A stretch of 64,000 nt of DNA from JALYXI01 sp963716685 (GCA_963716685.1 CAVQTR010000003.1:1116001-1180000); one strand, 5' to 3'. Positions 16,680 through 25,251 are shown, counted from the stretch's first letter. Numbers and translations: made by a program. Notes: a model not told the origin generated them from the sequence alone.

Positions 16680-19600
16680 TCAAAACTGGATTCGGATCAG
16701 AGTCTGTAAGACTCTGGAGGAACCGGAGTTGCCGGGGGCTGGGACCGTTGCCGATCCGAAGCCCGTGACGTTCACCAACTGGCCCGCTGCGTTGTAAGGA
16801 GTCGCGTTGTTAGCGAGCACCGGGTTCGGGTAGGAGGTGAAGTTTAACGTGGTGTTCAGGCCCGTGAAGTTCGCATGGTTGAAGACGTTGAAAGCATCCA
16901 CTCGGAACTGCATCCGGAAGCGCTCAGTCATGCGGAATTCCTTCTGAACGGCCATATCGAAGTTGATGAGGCCCGGAGTGTAGAGATTGTTGATGCCGGA
17001 TTCGAGACCGAGGCTACCCGGGCTCGGTGCTTTGAAACAGGCCGCATTTAAGCGATTAAATGGGTCGCCGGAATGGGTGTAAGGATCGCAGCCAGAGACC
17101 AGGACCAGACGCGCTTGTTCCTGCGTATTGCCGCTGGCGGTCACGTTACCGGTGATGTTCGCGCTGCCCGCTCCTGAAATGCTGAAACCGGGAGTGAAGG
17201 GCGATCCGGTCGAGATCTGGGTGACGCCGGAAATCTGCCATCCGCCGGTCAAGGCTCTTGCGAGCGCGCTGTCCTTGAAGTAAGTCGGGATCGCATAGAC
17301 GTAGTTGATGGCAAGCACCTGACGGCGGTCGAAACTAGCGGGACCGTAATCGGCTTGGCGGGTATAGTTATCGGCACGTACCCACGTCGTATCGGATGTC
17401 GCGTTTGTCATCGCGCGGCTCCACGTGTAAGCGGCTCCGAAGAAGAGCCCACCGCCGAAACGCTTGCTCGCTTGAAGTTGCAGCGAGTTGTAATTAGACG
17501 TGGCGGCACTCTCATACAGAGCAATCTGGCCGAAGCCGCGCAGAGGCCGAAGGAACTGCGAGAGCAGCGCGTTGTTACCCGCGAGCGCGGTGGGATTGGC
17601 GGCGACTAACGTGGGGTCCTGATTCTGGGGCAGCAAATCGGCGCCATAGGGAACGGGGTTCAGATTGCGATTGTCCTGAAGGTGGCGCGCCTGCGTGCCG
17701 ACGTAAGCGGTATCGAGCAGGATGGCCCAAGGCAGGCGAGACTGGACGGAGAACTGATAGCTGTAAGTGGTCGGCACCTTTCCGGTTGGATCGGCCGCGT
17801 AGAGATTGGGCGGTGCGAGCAGGACGTTCTTCGGGTCAATGTTCTGAGCGAATCCATATTGCAGTGTTGGTTGGACGGTTTCCGGCGGATTGCGAACGAA
17901 ATCGAACACGCGGTTGCCTTGGAAGCGGTCATAGTAAATGCCGCCACCGGTGCGAACAACGATGTTTTGCTTACCGGTGACATCCCAGGCGATGCCGAAA
18001 CGGGGTCCGATCTGCGGGTGTGGATTGGGTCCAAGATACTTGCTGATGCCCTTGCCGGCTTGTACAACTCCGTTGAACGGATCGCCGCTGCCGGGGACTT
18101 CAAGGCCGATGTCATACGCCGGAAGCGTGGCGCCTGTGATCGAGTCGGTAGCCATGCGGACGCCGTTGACGAGCGTTGGCTGATAGAGACGCGGAGCTTT
18201 CGCTGGATCCCACGCACTCAGGACGAAGGTGGATGCCTGTTGAGACGAATCGTATTGCGGCTGGTACCAGGAAAGGCGCAGGCCGTAATCCAGGGTGACG
18301 CGGGGCGTGACTTTCCACGTGTCCTGCACGTATCCTTCGATGTTCCAGTAGCGGTACAGGCCGTTGATGTACGCGCTCGATTGATCGGCCGTGTTGTAGA
18401 CACCGAGGAGGGCATTGGAATAACCGTAGCCGGTGTCGAGCGGATTGCTGGCGCTATCGCCGAAGTTGTAACTACCGTTGTTGTCGCTGAAGGACGTCTG
18501 ATCTTTCCGGCTGCGCTGCAGGAAGATGCCGCCCTTGATGGTGTGAGTGCCCCAGATCTTGGTCAGTGCGTCGCTCACATCGATGCTCGTATTGTGGTTA
18601 TGAAACGGAGCGTCGTTAGTAACGAAGGTGGGGCTATTGGCAAGGTGGCTCCCGTTGAACGTCGCGTTCGGGATGTAGTCGTCCTGAACGGCGCTGGGGT
18701 AAAGCAGGGGGAGTGTGACTCCCGAAGTGGCGCGCCGCAGTACGTTGCCGACTTCCACGATATCGATGGTGTTTTTGGTGTAGCCCCAATTGGCTTCGTT
18801 GGTCATAGAGGGGCTGATCACCCAGGTAACGCCCGCAGCGAAGCTCTTGCCGGGGCGAGTATCCGTGATCGTAGTGACGGGGACCGTGGGGCCGAGGACG
18901 AAGGAACCGTACGGCAGACTTTGCGGGAAGGCGTTCTGAATCCAATGGCCGAAGATGCGGATGTTTTGGGTGGCGTTGTAATCGATACGCAAGAGATCTT
19001 CACGTCGAGGGAGACGGCTGGATAGCTGGGAGGTGTAATTGAAGCCGGTCTGGCCGGGGGCGTTCGGCAAGGGGTAGAGATTGAGCAGGGCTTGGCCCGG
19101 ACCGTAGAAGCGGCTGGACGGAATCATATTGTTCGGGAAGGGCTGGCCGGTGAGCGGGTCCTTGATAACGAGTGCCTTCCCGTTGTTATCGACGCTTTGG
19201 GAGAAATCCCCCTTGCGTTCGAGAGCGGTGGGGACGGTCTTATTTTGCGCGGCGTTCGGTTGGAGTTGCTCCTGAAACTCTTCACTGAAGAAGAAGAACA
19301 ACTTGTCCTTGGTGCGGTGGAGCAATTTCGGTATATAGATGGGGCCGCCGATGGTGTAGCCGGGGTCGTTGAAGCGGAACAGGTTGCGGGGCAGACCGCG
19401 CGCGTTATTGATGAACGTGTTGGCGTTCAAATCGTCATGGCGGTGGTACCAGTAGCCGCTGCCGTGGAAGGCGCTCGTTCCGCTCTTGGTAACGAGCGAA
19501 ATTTGGCCACCGGCGTTACGGCCGTATTCGGCTTGGTAGGTTCCCGTGAGGATCTTAAACTCAGCCATGGAATCGAGGCTGACGGTGACGTTCTGGCTTC

Positions 19601-20210
19601 CGTTCGCGCCGGTATCGATATCGCTGACGCCGTTGATGGTCAACTGATTTTCCGTACCGCGGTTGCCGTTGATGAACAGATTACTGAGACCGCCGACACC
19701 GCCCACGGAGAAGTTCGCGGTGCTGACGACACCGGGAATCAATTTAGCGAGATCGAGAGGATTGCGGCCGTTGACCTCGATGTTTTCGATCTGTTTCGAG
19801 ACGATGGTTGCGGAGCGTTCAACGCTTTCGGCCTGGAGGAGAGCGGCCTGGCCGGATACTTCTATGGATTCCGTAACCGCACCGACCTGAAGCACGAGAT
19901 CGCCCAGCGCGAGTTTGTCGTTAACGTCGAGCGGAACGTTGGTGCGCTCCAGTTTTTTAAAGCCAGCGGCCTCCACCATTACGGTGTAGTTGCCGGGTTG
20001 AAGAGAAGCGAAACCGAAATCGCCAGCGTCGTTTGTCGTTGCGTTGACGGTGACGTTCCTGCTTTTTTCGGTTGCGATGACGGCGGCGTTAGCGATGACC
20101 GCACCCTGTTGATCGACCACACGGCCCGCGATGGAGCCGGTAGTTTGCCCGTAAACCTGCCAGGCAGAAAAAAAAACTGAAGCCAATATCGACTTAGATA
20201 TCGCGCGCAT
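16680..20210 (-). CDS. Oar-like TonB-dependent receptor with carboxypeptidase regulatory-like domain
   Basis: 1176 residues from ATG 20210, preceded by AAG plus a run of eight G as ribosome-binding site. Order: signal peptide (to AWQVYGQ); a carboxypeptidase-regulatory-like beta-sandwich at about 8-95 (SIAGRVVDQQGAVIANA, PGNYTVMVEAAGFK); a plug domain (VNGRNPLDLAKLIPGV, FINGNRGTENQLTINGV, GRNAGGQISLVTKSGT); and a long beta-barrel ending in aromatic LIRIQF. This is the standard acidobacterial outer-membrane architecture, often multicopy, presumed to import glycans or other large nutrients using TonB energy. The substrate is unknown. It lies downstream of the heptaheme cytochrome gene in a repeat-bracketed insert. 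Confidence 0.9.
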   Translation of the reverse strand: MRAISKSILASVFFSAWQVYGQTTGSIAGRVVDQQGAVIANAAVIATEKSRNVTVNATTNDAGDFGFASLQPGNYTVMVEAAGFKKLERTNVPLDVNDKLALGDLVLQVGAVTESIEVSGQAALLQAESVERSATIVSKQIENIEVNGRNPLDLAKLIPGVVSTANFSVGGVGGLSNLFINGNRGTENQLTINGVSDIDTGANGSQNVTVSLDSMAEFKILTGTYQAEYGRNAGGQISLVTKSGTSAFHGSGYWYHRHDDLNANTFINNARGLPRNLFRFNDPGYTIGGPIYIPKLLHRTKDKLFFFFSEEFQEQLQPNAAQNKTVPTALERKGDFSQSVDNNGKALVIKDPLTGQPFPNNMIPSSRFYGPGQALLNLYPLPNAPGQTGFNYTSQLSSRLPRREDLLRIDYNATQNIRIFGHWIQNAFPQSLPYGSFVLGPTVPVTTITDTRPGKSFAAGVTWVISPSMTNEANWGYTKNTIDIVEVGNVLRRATSGVTLPLLYPSAVQDDYIPNATFNGSHLANSPTFVTNDAPFHNHNTSIDVSDALTKIWGTHTIKGGIFLQRSRKDQTSFSDNNGSYNFGDSASNPLDTGYGYSNALLGVYNTADQSSAYINGLYRYWNIEGYVQDTWKVTPRVTLDYGLRLSWYQPQYDSSQQASTFVLSAWDPAKAPRLYQPTLVNGVRMATDSITGATLPAYDIGLEVPGSGDPFNGVVQAGKGISKYLGPNPHPQIGPRFGIAWDVTGKQNIVVRTGGGIYYDRFQGNRVFDFVRNPPETVQPTLQYGFAQNIDPKNVLLAPPNLYAADPTGKVPTTYSYQFSVQSRLPWAILLDTAYVGTQARHLQDNRNLNPVPYGADLLPQNQDPTLVAANPTALAGNNALLSQFLRPLRGFGQIALYESAATSNYNSLQLQASKRFGGGLFFGAAYTWSRAMTNATSDTTWVRADNYTRQADYGPASFDRRQVLAINYVYAIPTYFKDSALARALTGGWQISGVTQISTGSPFTPGFSISGAGSANITGNVTASGNTQEQARLVLVSGCDPYTHSGDPFNRLNAACFKAPSPGSLGLESGINNLYTPGLINFDMAVQKEFRMTERFRMQFRVDAFNVFNHANFTGLNTTLNFTSYPNPVLANNATPYNAAGQLVNVTGFGSATVPAPGNSGSSRVLQTLIRIQF

Positions 20211-20224
20211 GATGAACCCCCCCC
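20168..20224 (-). repeat. Homopolymer tracts at the 5' end of the receptor gene
   Basis: Eight C at 20217-20224 (G8 on the coding strand) form the ribosome-binding site just before ATG 20210. Nine A at 20168-20176 (T9 in the coding strand) lie inside the signal-peptide codons. Slippage in the first would change ribosome-binding spacing; in the second it would shift the reading frame. Confidence 0.75.
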
Positions 20225-20249
20225 TTATGCCTAAATTACAGGTGCAGTC

Positions 20250-20279
20250 ACTATATACTACGTAGATTGTTGAATACAA
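20250..20279 (-). promoter_or_regulatory. Candidate promoter of the receptor gene
   Basis: On the minus strand TTGTAT (20279-20274), 18 bases, then TATAGT (20255-20250), about 40 bases before the start codon and immediately after the stop of the cytochrome gene. The spacer holds a CTACGTAG palindrome that could be a regulator site. It would allow the receptor to be expressed separately from the cytochrome gene. Confidence 0.4.
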
Positions 20280-22271
20280 CTACTGCTTTTTCAGCAAAGC
20301 TAAGGCAAAATCCCGGACGGAAGGATCAGTGCTGGCTGCGGCGGCTTTCAGGTGGAGCGCTGCATTGGGGAGATCGCCGCTTTTCTGGAGCATTGCGCCT
20401 AAATCCAATTGCGCGCGGCTTAGTGCCGGGTTGAGTTCGACGGCCTTTTGGTATTCCGACGTTGCTTGGCCGATGTTACCATCGCGCTCGAACAGATTAC
20501 CCAACATGTCGTGAGCTTCCGCGAACTTGGGGCGTTGCGCGAGGACAATTTCGAGTTGGCGTTTGGCTTCCTCAAACGCGCGGGTTGCATTGAGCAAGGC
20601 CGCGTAGCTGAAGCGGGTTACGGGTTCGTTGGGACTTAGCCGGACTGAGCGTTCGAATTCGTAAAGAGCCTGTTGCGTATCATTTTGGAGGGCGAGCAGA
20701 TTGGCCAGGTTGCCGTGGGCATCGCCTGCGCTGGGAAGGATGCGGATGGCTTCGCGGAACTCGGTTTCGGCTTTGGCGAAGTCGCCGGACTGGGCGTAGA
20801 GGATGGCGAGACCGTTGTGGGGCGCCGAGAAATCGGGATCGAGTTGGATGGCTTTCTGGTACGCGAAGATGGTGCGGAGTTCGTTCCAGGTACGGGGGTC
20901 GGCAGGACTGGCGCGGGTGGCGGCTTCGAAGAGCTTCAGAGCCATGAGAGCCGGGGTGTAGGTCGGGTCGCGGCGCAGGGCTTCGCGAGGTTCGCCAGCT
21001 TCAAACCATGGTTCCGGACGGCTGGAAAGGCGCGGGATTCGCGTGGGGCGGTTGCTGTTGTCGCGGATCTGCGCGATTGCAACATAAAGCGGGTCCGGAG
21101 CTTTCGGATAATAAGGAACAACAGGACCGTGGTAGGCGGTGTAGGGCTGCGGCGGGCGGTTGGGGGCTGGGTTACGGGCGATGAGGTGGTCGGTTACGGA
21201 GACGTGGACGACGTCGTCGGTGCGGCGCTGCGGCATGTGGCACCTGACGCAGCCGCTCTGTTGTGGGTGGGTGGTTGCGGCGAGGGTCGCATGACAGGTG
21301 CGGCATGCTGCATCGTAATCGTTGTTATGCGGCTGATGCGGGTTGTGGCAGGTGGTGCATTGCAGCCTCCCGGCGCTCTTCAGGAAGCATGCTGCCTGGC
21401 GCAGGCGGTAGGCGGAACTGGCTATCTCAAAGTGGTCGTCCGGCTTGGATTTATCGAAGTACAGCATGAAGGCCGACAGGGGTTCGGCTGGGTTGTAACT
21501 GAAGAACGGGCGGTCATAGCGCTTGATGGCGTTGGGAAGCGGGAAGCTGGTTGGTTGCAGATGGCACTGCATGCAGACTTCGAGTTGGCGATCTGGCGTG
21601 AGATGCGCGGGGTTGAGGATGGGCTGGCGTCCGCCCGACGCAGCGTGTTTTTCACCAGGGCCGTGACAGCGTTGGCAATCGATGCCTTCGGGCATGTCAC
21701 CCGTGTAAAGCGCCTCATAGCCTAGGCGATCCTGGTCCTTTGGGATGCCGGGATACGAGTTATGGCAGAACATGCAATCGTAGCCGACTGAGCGGCCGGA
21801 AGCGGGGTGATCCGGCTTATCATAGCCGGGGCTCATGTCCCAATAGCCACCGTTTTCGGCGTACCACCCGAGCGGGAGTTCGCTGAGAGTGCCGCGCGGC
21901 GTGCGGTGCAGGTAGGTACGGGCGTGGTGACCGGAACCTATGACGTAATCTATCCGCTGTTCATCCACGTTGGTCTGCTGGCCGTTGTAGCCGATTTGCC
22001 AGCGCATCTGGAAGTACTCGCCATCGCGCCGGATCATGCGGTAATAGGTGTCCGAAGCGGAGTGGTGATACTCGTTTTTCGTGGTGTAATCTTCGATCGT
22101 GTTAGCGGGGGCTGGCGCGAAGAAGGAGTGCGCCATGCCGGATTCTGCGTAAGTTTTCGCGATTTGCGGATGGCAGGTTCCGCAGGAGGGAGCCGCGTTC
22201 AGGGACAAAGCAAACGCTACGAAGATGCTCGCGTTTCGGAGACTGCTTGGGTGTCTTGCCGGTGGCTTCAA
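20280..22271 (-). CDS. Heptaheme c-type cytochrome with C-terminal TPR repeats
   Basis: 663 residues from TTG 22271, supported by GGAG six bases upstream. The signal peptide ends near NAAP. Seven CxxCH heme-binding motifs are seen: CGTCH, CMFCH, CQRCH, CMQCH, CTTCH, CRTCH and CVRCH, all in the first 350 residues. The C-terminal 220 residues contain about five TPR units (e.g. AHNGLAILYAQSGDF-like and DAHGNLANLLALQ). The heme part resembles cytochrome c554-type multiheme proteins, which transfer electrons in the periplasm; TPRs usually mediate protein contacts. The redox partner is unknown. It is the upstream gene of the TonB receptor in the insert. Confidence 0.85.
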   Translation of the reverse strand: MKPPARHPSSLRNASIFVAFALSLNAAPSCGTCHPQIAKTYAESGMAHSFFAPAPANTIEDYTTKNEYHHSASDTYYRMIRRDGEYFQMRWQIGYNGQQTNVDEQRIDYVIGSGHHARTYLHRTPRGTLSELPLGWYAENGGYWDMSPGYDKPDHPASGRSVGYDCMFCHNSYPGIPKDQDRLGYEALYTGDMPEGIDCQRCHGPGEKHAASGGRQPILNPAHLTPDRQLEVCMQCHLQPTSFPLPNAIKRYDRPFFSYNPAEPLSAFMLYFDKSKPDDHFEIASSAYRLRQAACFLKSAGRLQCTTCHNPHQPHNNDYDAACRTCHATLAATTHPQQSGCVRCHMPQRRTDDVVHVSVTDHLIARNPAPNRPPQPYTAYHGPVVPYYPKAPDPLYVAIAQIRDNSNRPTRIPRLSSRPEPWFEAGEPREALRRDPTYTPALMALKLFEAATRASPADPRTWNELRTIFAYQKAIQLDPDFSAPHNGLAILYAQSGDFAKAETEFREAIRILPSAGDAHGNLANLLALQNDTQQALYEFERSVRLSPNEPVTRFSYAALLNATRAFEEAKRQLEIVLAQRPKFAEAHDMLGNLFERDGNIGQATSEYQKAVELNPALSRAQLDLGAMLQKSGDLPNAALHLKAAAASTDPSVRDFALALLKKQ

Positions 22272-22391
22272 ATCAGCTCCGCCATCAGAGTAACACCATC
22301 GTCAATGGAAGATTGGGAGTGAGGAAGCGCAAAGCCTTCCCACCGTCTTGGTCTTTGAAATATTGCCATTGTTGCTGAATCGTCTCTTGTA
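22272..22391. other. Gene-free stretch upstream of the cytochrome gene
   Basis: Part of a 456-base gap (22272-22727). These 120 bases are the leader and promoter region of the cytochrome gene; I could not pick out a convincing promoter. The remainder of the gap is occupied by the right-hand transposase fragment and repeat Y, then a 74-base leader of the STGP-motif gene. Confidence 0.5.
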
Positions 22392-22559
22392 CTGGTGTTG
22401 TGTCCCATAATTAATTGGCATAACGAGCCGCGCCGCTGTAACCTGGGCATGACCATTGGGCGCCCCAGGAAAGAGCTGGTTCTCAGGGAGGAGGAGCACG
22501 TTCAACTTTCAGGTCTGGCGCGTTCTCGCACCTTGCCCCACGCGCTCGTCGCATGGTAG
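22392..22559 (+). mobile_element. IS630-type transposase N-terminal fragment with element end, right copy
   Basis: Same sequence as 16436-16562, same orientation. ATG 22449 opens MTIGRPRKELVLREEEHVQL and continues SGLARSRTLPHALVAW, farther into the IS630 N-terminal helix-turn-helix than the left copy, before a stop at 22559 where repeat Y begins. The catalytic domain is missing. Identity to the left copy is about 94 percent by eye, so both derive from one element. Confidence 0.75.
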
Positions 22560-22653
22560 TCAAGCCACCATCGAAGCCGTGATGATTACCGTATCCCAGC
22601 CAGCTGTCACCGGCAATCCCGCTTTCGGCGATCACAACCCCGAACAGCCTGGT
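22556..22653 (+). repeat. Direct repeat Y, right copy
   Basis: 98 bases from GTAGTCAAGCCACC to CAGCCTGGT, matching 16314-16440 but without 29 bases present there. Here Y follows the transposase fragment, whereas in the left copy Y precedes it, so the order around the insert is Y-X-cargo-X-Y with all four elements in the same orientation. Confidence 0.8.
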
Positions 22654-22727
22654 TCCCCTTTGTCTGCAACAAAGGCGCCCCGCGCCTGAAACCGCCCCTG
22701 CTAACGTGAGGCCGAAAGGGTACAACC

Positions 22728-23303
22728 ATGTCATCCGCAGCACAGATCAACGCCAATCGCACCAATTCCGAGTCCTCCACCGGACCCAAAACCGAAGCCG
22801 GCAAAGCCAAATCCAGCCTCAACGCCTTCAAGCACGGCCTCGCCAGCGGCAAACTCATCATCGAAGGCGAAAGCCGTGAAGACTTCAATGCGATGAAGAA
22901 CGACCTCCGCTTCGAGTACCACCCCAACACCACCACCGAAGAATTCCTAATTGAAAAAATGGCGATGTCTCTCTGGTTCGCCCGCCGCGCCATGGTCGCG
23001 CAATCGGTGACCCTCAACAACGCGCCCGACGACGATTTCTTCCCCGAGAAGAAACTCGCGCTCATGATCCGCTACCAGGCCGTCCATGACCGCGCCTTCT
23101 ACAAAGCCTTGGAAACACTGCGCAAACTCCAGAAAGAGCGCAGCCAGAACAAGCTGGTCCAGAACATTGGCTTCGTTCAGAAAGCCTCCGCCGAAGAGCT
23201 CTGGGACTTCGCCGTCGAACAGCACAAAAAACAGTATCCCGGCGAACCGTTCCCTGAATTCAGCCCCGAAGAGAAGGCCAAACTGATCGAATCGCTCCGC
23301 TAA
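22728..23303 (+). CDS. STGPKT/KHGL-motif protein, function unknown
   Basis: 191 residues with AAAGGG upstream of the ATG. The N-terminal 45 residues carry the pattern INANRTNSESSTGPKTEAGK then SSLNAFKHGL, a hallmark of a protein family that occurs in many copies in Acidobacteria and Planctomycetes. The rest is helical and charged, with FARRAMVAQSV and an ERSQNKLVQNIGF stretch, without an identifiable catalytic motif. The STGP...KHGL segment resembles short DNA-binding motifs but this is unproven. It starts 74 bases after repeat Y, so the family may travel with repeats, which is inference. Confidence 0.6.
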   Translation: MSSAAQINANRTNSESSTGPKTEAGKAKSSLNAFKHGLASGKLIIEGESREDFNAMKNDLRFEYHPNTTTEEFLIEKMAMSLWFARRAMVAQSVTLNNAPDDDFFPEKKLALMIRYQAVHDRAFYKALETLRKLQKERSQNKLVQNIGFVQKASAEELWDFAVEQHKKQYPGEPFPEFSPEEKAKLIESLR

Positions 23304-23351
23304 TTTGTAAAAACTGTCTTCTGCCCCGCCAATCCGTAAGCTCGACGAAAC

Positions 23352-24272
23352 TTACACCACAGCTCTGCGTTCCGGCCAGCGAATCAGCGGCGTCCCGTCC
23401 AGCCGCAGCGAAAGGTCCACCGGATCCCCGATCGACACCTGCGCCGGGTCCACCTGGTACGCCCACACCTGGAAGCTCTTAAGCCACGCATTTCCGTAAA
23501 TCGTGGTGAATGCCCCGTCCACCGCGTCCATCCCGCACGCAATCTTCACCCGGCCCACCCGCGGGGTATTGAACCGCGCATCGAACGTATGCCACTGCCC
23601 GCCCAGATAGACCTCCATATACGCGTGGAAGTCCATCGGCGAACCGGAATCCTGGAACGCGATGTCCGGCAGATGGCCAGTCACGTACCGCGTCGGCATG
23701 TTGAAAGTCCGGCACAGCGCCACCGCGGTATGCGCGAAGTCGCGACACACCCCATAACCCCGGTTAATCACGTCAGACGCCGAAATGTCCGGGCACCCCG
23801 ACCCGTACCGGTATTCGATGTTGTGATGCAGCCAGTCGCAGATCGCCTGCACCGTCTGTGCTCCCGGCGGGTACGCCCCGAAATGCTGCTGCGCGAAATT
23901 CATCAGCTTGTCCGAATCGCAGTAGCGGGAAGGCAGCGTATACCGCAGCAGCGAAAGGGGCAGCTGGTCCACGGGAGTCGGCGGCTCGTTGAACGGCAGT
24001 ACCTCGTGTTGCGAACTCACCGCAACCAGAGCGTCATGCCGAATCGTGTTGGCACCCGGTTTCAACAATACCCGGTCCACCGCGTTGCCATGCGTATCGA
24101 TCTCCTCGGTCGCATGCAGATCCGGCTCCAGAACAAACATCTCCTGCTGAATCCGCTGCAGGGGTGCTCGCCGCGGCCTCACCACCATATAGGCCGGCGT
24201 CAAATAAGGTACTTCGTATACCAGCTCGCAGCCGAGCCGCACAGTAATGTCAAGGGCGGGTAATGGGTTCAT
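23352..24272 (-). CDS. Transglutaminase-like cysteine protease domain protein
   Basis: 306 residues without a signal peptide. An N-terminal beta domain (about 1-130) is followed by the transglutaminase core. The catalytic triad is visible: Cys in GYGVCRDFAH (near 173), His in MDFHAYMEVYL (near 215) and Asp in WHTFDARFNTPR (near 230). Length and order fit the bacterial transglutaminase-like family whose members are probably cytosolic peptidases or amidases. The downstream neighbour is convergent and the upstream DUF4097 gene reads in the same direction about 100 bases away, so a shared transcript is possible. Confidence 0.85.
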   Translation of the reverse strand: MNPLPALDITVRLGCELVYEVPYLTPAYMVVRPRRAPLQRIQQEMFVLEPDLHATEEIDTHGNAVDRVLLKPGANTIRHDALVAVSSQHEVLPFNEPPTPVDQLPLSLLRYTLPSRYCDSDKLMNFAQQHFGAYPPGAQTVQAICDWLHHNIEYRYGSGCPDISASDVINRGYGVCRDFAHTAVALCRTFNMPTRYVTGHLPDIAFQDSGSPMDFHAYMEVYLGGQWHTFDARFNTPRVGRVKIACGMDAVDGAFTTIYGNAWLKSFQVWAYQVDPAQVSIGDPVDLSLRLDGTPLIRWPERRAVV

Positions 24273-24334
24273 CTAGTCTTGCTTTCCGGATTTCCGCGCA
24301 CGCGCTGCTTCGCGCGCAGTTCTCCCCGTGGAGT

Positions 24335-24358
24335 CTGCTTCGTTCACCTTCGAAGCAG
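24335..24358 (-). terminator. Weak hairpin between the DUF4097 and transglutaminase genes
   Basis: CTGCTTCG at 24335-24342 pairs perfectly with CGAAGCAG at 24351-24358 across an 8-base loop. It follows the DUF4097 stop on the minus strand but has no T-tract, so it may be a processing or Rho-linked site rather than an intrinsic terminator. Confidence 0.3.
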
Positions 24359-24375
24359 CACGCTCATAGCCAATC

Positions 24376-25251
24376 CTACGTCTTCAGGATCCGGATGTGC
24401 CCGTTGCTCGTCGTCAGGTCGATGGTCGGACTTCCCGCCCCGCCGCCGTTGATCTCGCCCGTCATGTGGTGATCGTCCAAGTGCCCCTGCATCGTCACTT
24501 GGAAATCCGACGTGATTCGGTCGTGGCTCGTCGCCGCCGCAATCCGCGCCGCAGTCCCTGCGGGCAGATGCACCGTGATGGATCCATTGGTCGTTCCCGC
24601 CCGAATGTCACTGCGCAGCTGCTCGTTTACCCCGATTTCGATTCCGCCGTTCGTCGTGGTCGCCTCCACCGCGCCCTTCACCGATTCCGCCCGTACGTGC
24701 CCGTTCGAAGAATGCAGATGCACGCCGCCCGTGATGTCTTCCGCTTCGATGGGACCGTTCGTCGTCTGCGCCTCCAGATTGCCCTCGATCCGTCCCGCGC
24801 GGATGCTCCCGTTCGACGTCTTCAGATTCGCCATTCCCGTCACCTGATTCACACGAATCGAGCCGTTGGTGCTGGTCACCCGCTCCAGCCGTACCCGGCG
24901 CGGCACCCGAATCACATACCGCGCGCCCATATTCCCGCTGTGCTCCGAAGGCCGCGTCGTCCGGACCGAAACCGAGTTGTCCGACCGCGTCACGTCGATC
25001 CGAATCTCGTCACGCGCCGTCTGGCTCGATGCGTACTTTGTGCCAGTGATTTCCACCGTGTTCTGGTCCCACCCGCTGATCTCCACCGAGCCGTTGTAGT
25101 TCTCCAGCGTGAACGCCGCGTCGCTGTTCATCGGATAGCTGTACCGGAAGTCCGACTGGTACCGCTCCTCATTCGCGAAATCCTCGATGTGGCAGCCCGT
25201 CAGGCTGAAGCATACGGTCAGAAGCGTCGCTGCGGTGGAAAGTGTGCGCAT
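24376..25251 (-). CDS. DUF4097-type beta-repeat lipoprotein
   Basis: 291 residues from ATG 25251, preceded by AGAGGAAAC. The signal peptide ends in the lipobox LTGC (Cys near 21), so the mature protein is membrane-anchored. The body consists of short beta repeats with recurrent TSNGSIR, TTNGPIE, SSNGHVR and TTNGGIE motifs, about one per 20-25 residues, which stack into a right-handed beta-helix in the DUF4097/adhesin-like family. No enzymatic residues are evident. It is divergent from the cupredoxin lipoprotein gene, with 48 bases between starts. Confidence 0.8.
   Translation of the reverse strand: MRTLSTAATLLTVCFSLTGCHIEDFANEERYQSDFRYSYPMNSDAAFTLENYNGSVEISGWDQNTVEITGTKYASSQTARDEIRIDVTRSDNSVSVRTTRPSEHSGNMGARYVIRVPRRVRLERVTSTNGSIRVNQVTGMANLKTSNGSIRAGRIEGNLEAQTTNGPIEAEDITGGVHLHSSNGHVRAESVKGAVEATTTNGGIEIGVNEQLRSDIRAGTTNGSITVHLPAGTAARIAAATSHDRITSDFQVTMQGHLDDHHMTGEINGGGAGSPTIDLTTSNGHIRILKT

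Noticed and set aside
17682..20180. Two long plus-strand frames (447 and 362 codons) opposite the TonB receptor
   Set aside because: The receptor is supported by signal peptide, plug and barrel features; the antisense frames have no start signal or domain.
22483..22743. 86-codon minus-strand frame through repeat Y
   Set aside because: The left copy of Y interrupts the same frame with a stop, so Y is unlikely to be coding.
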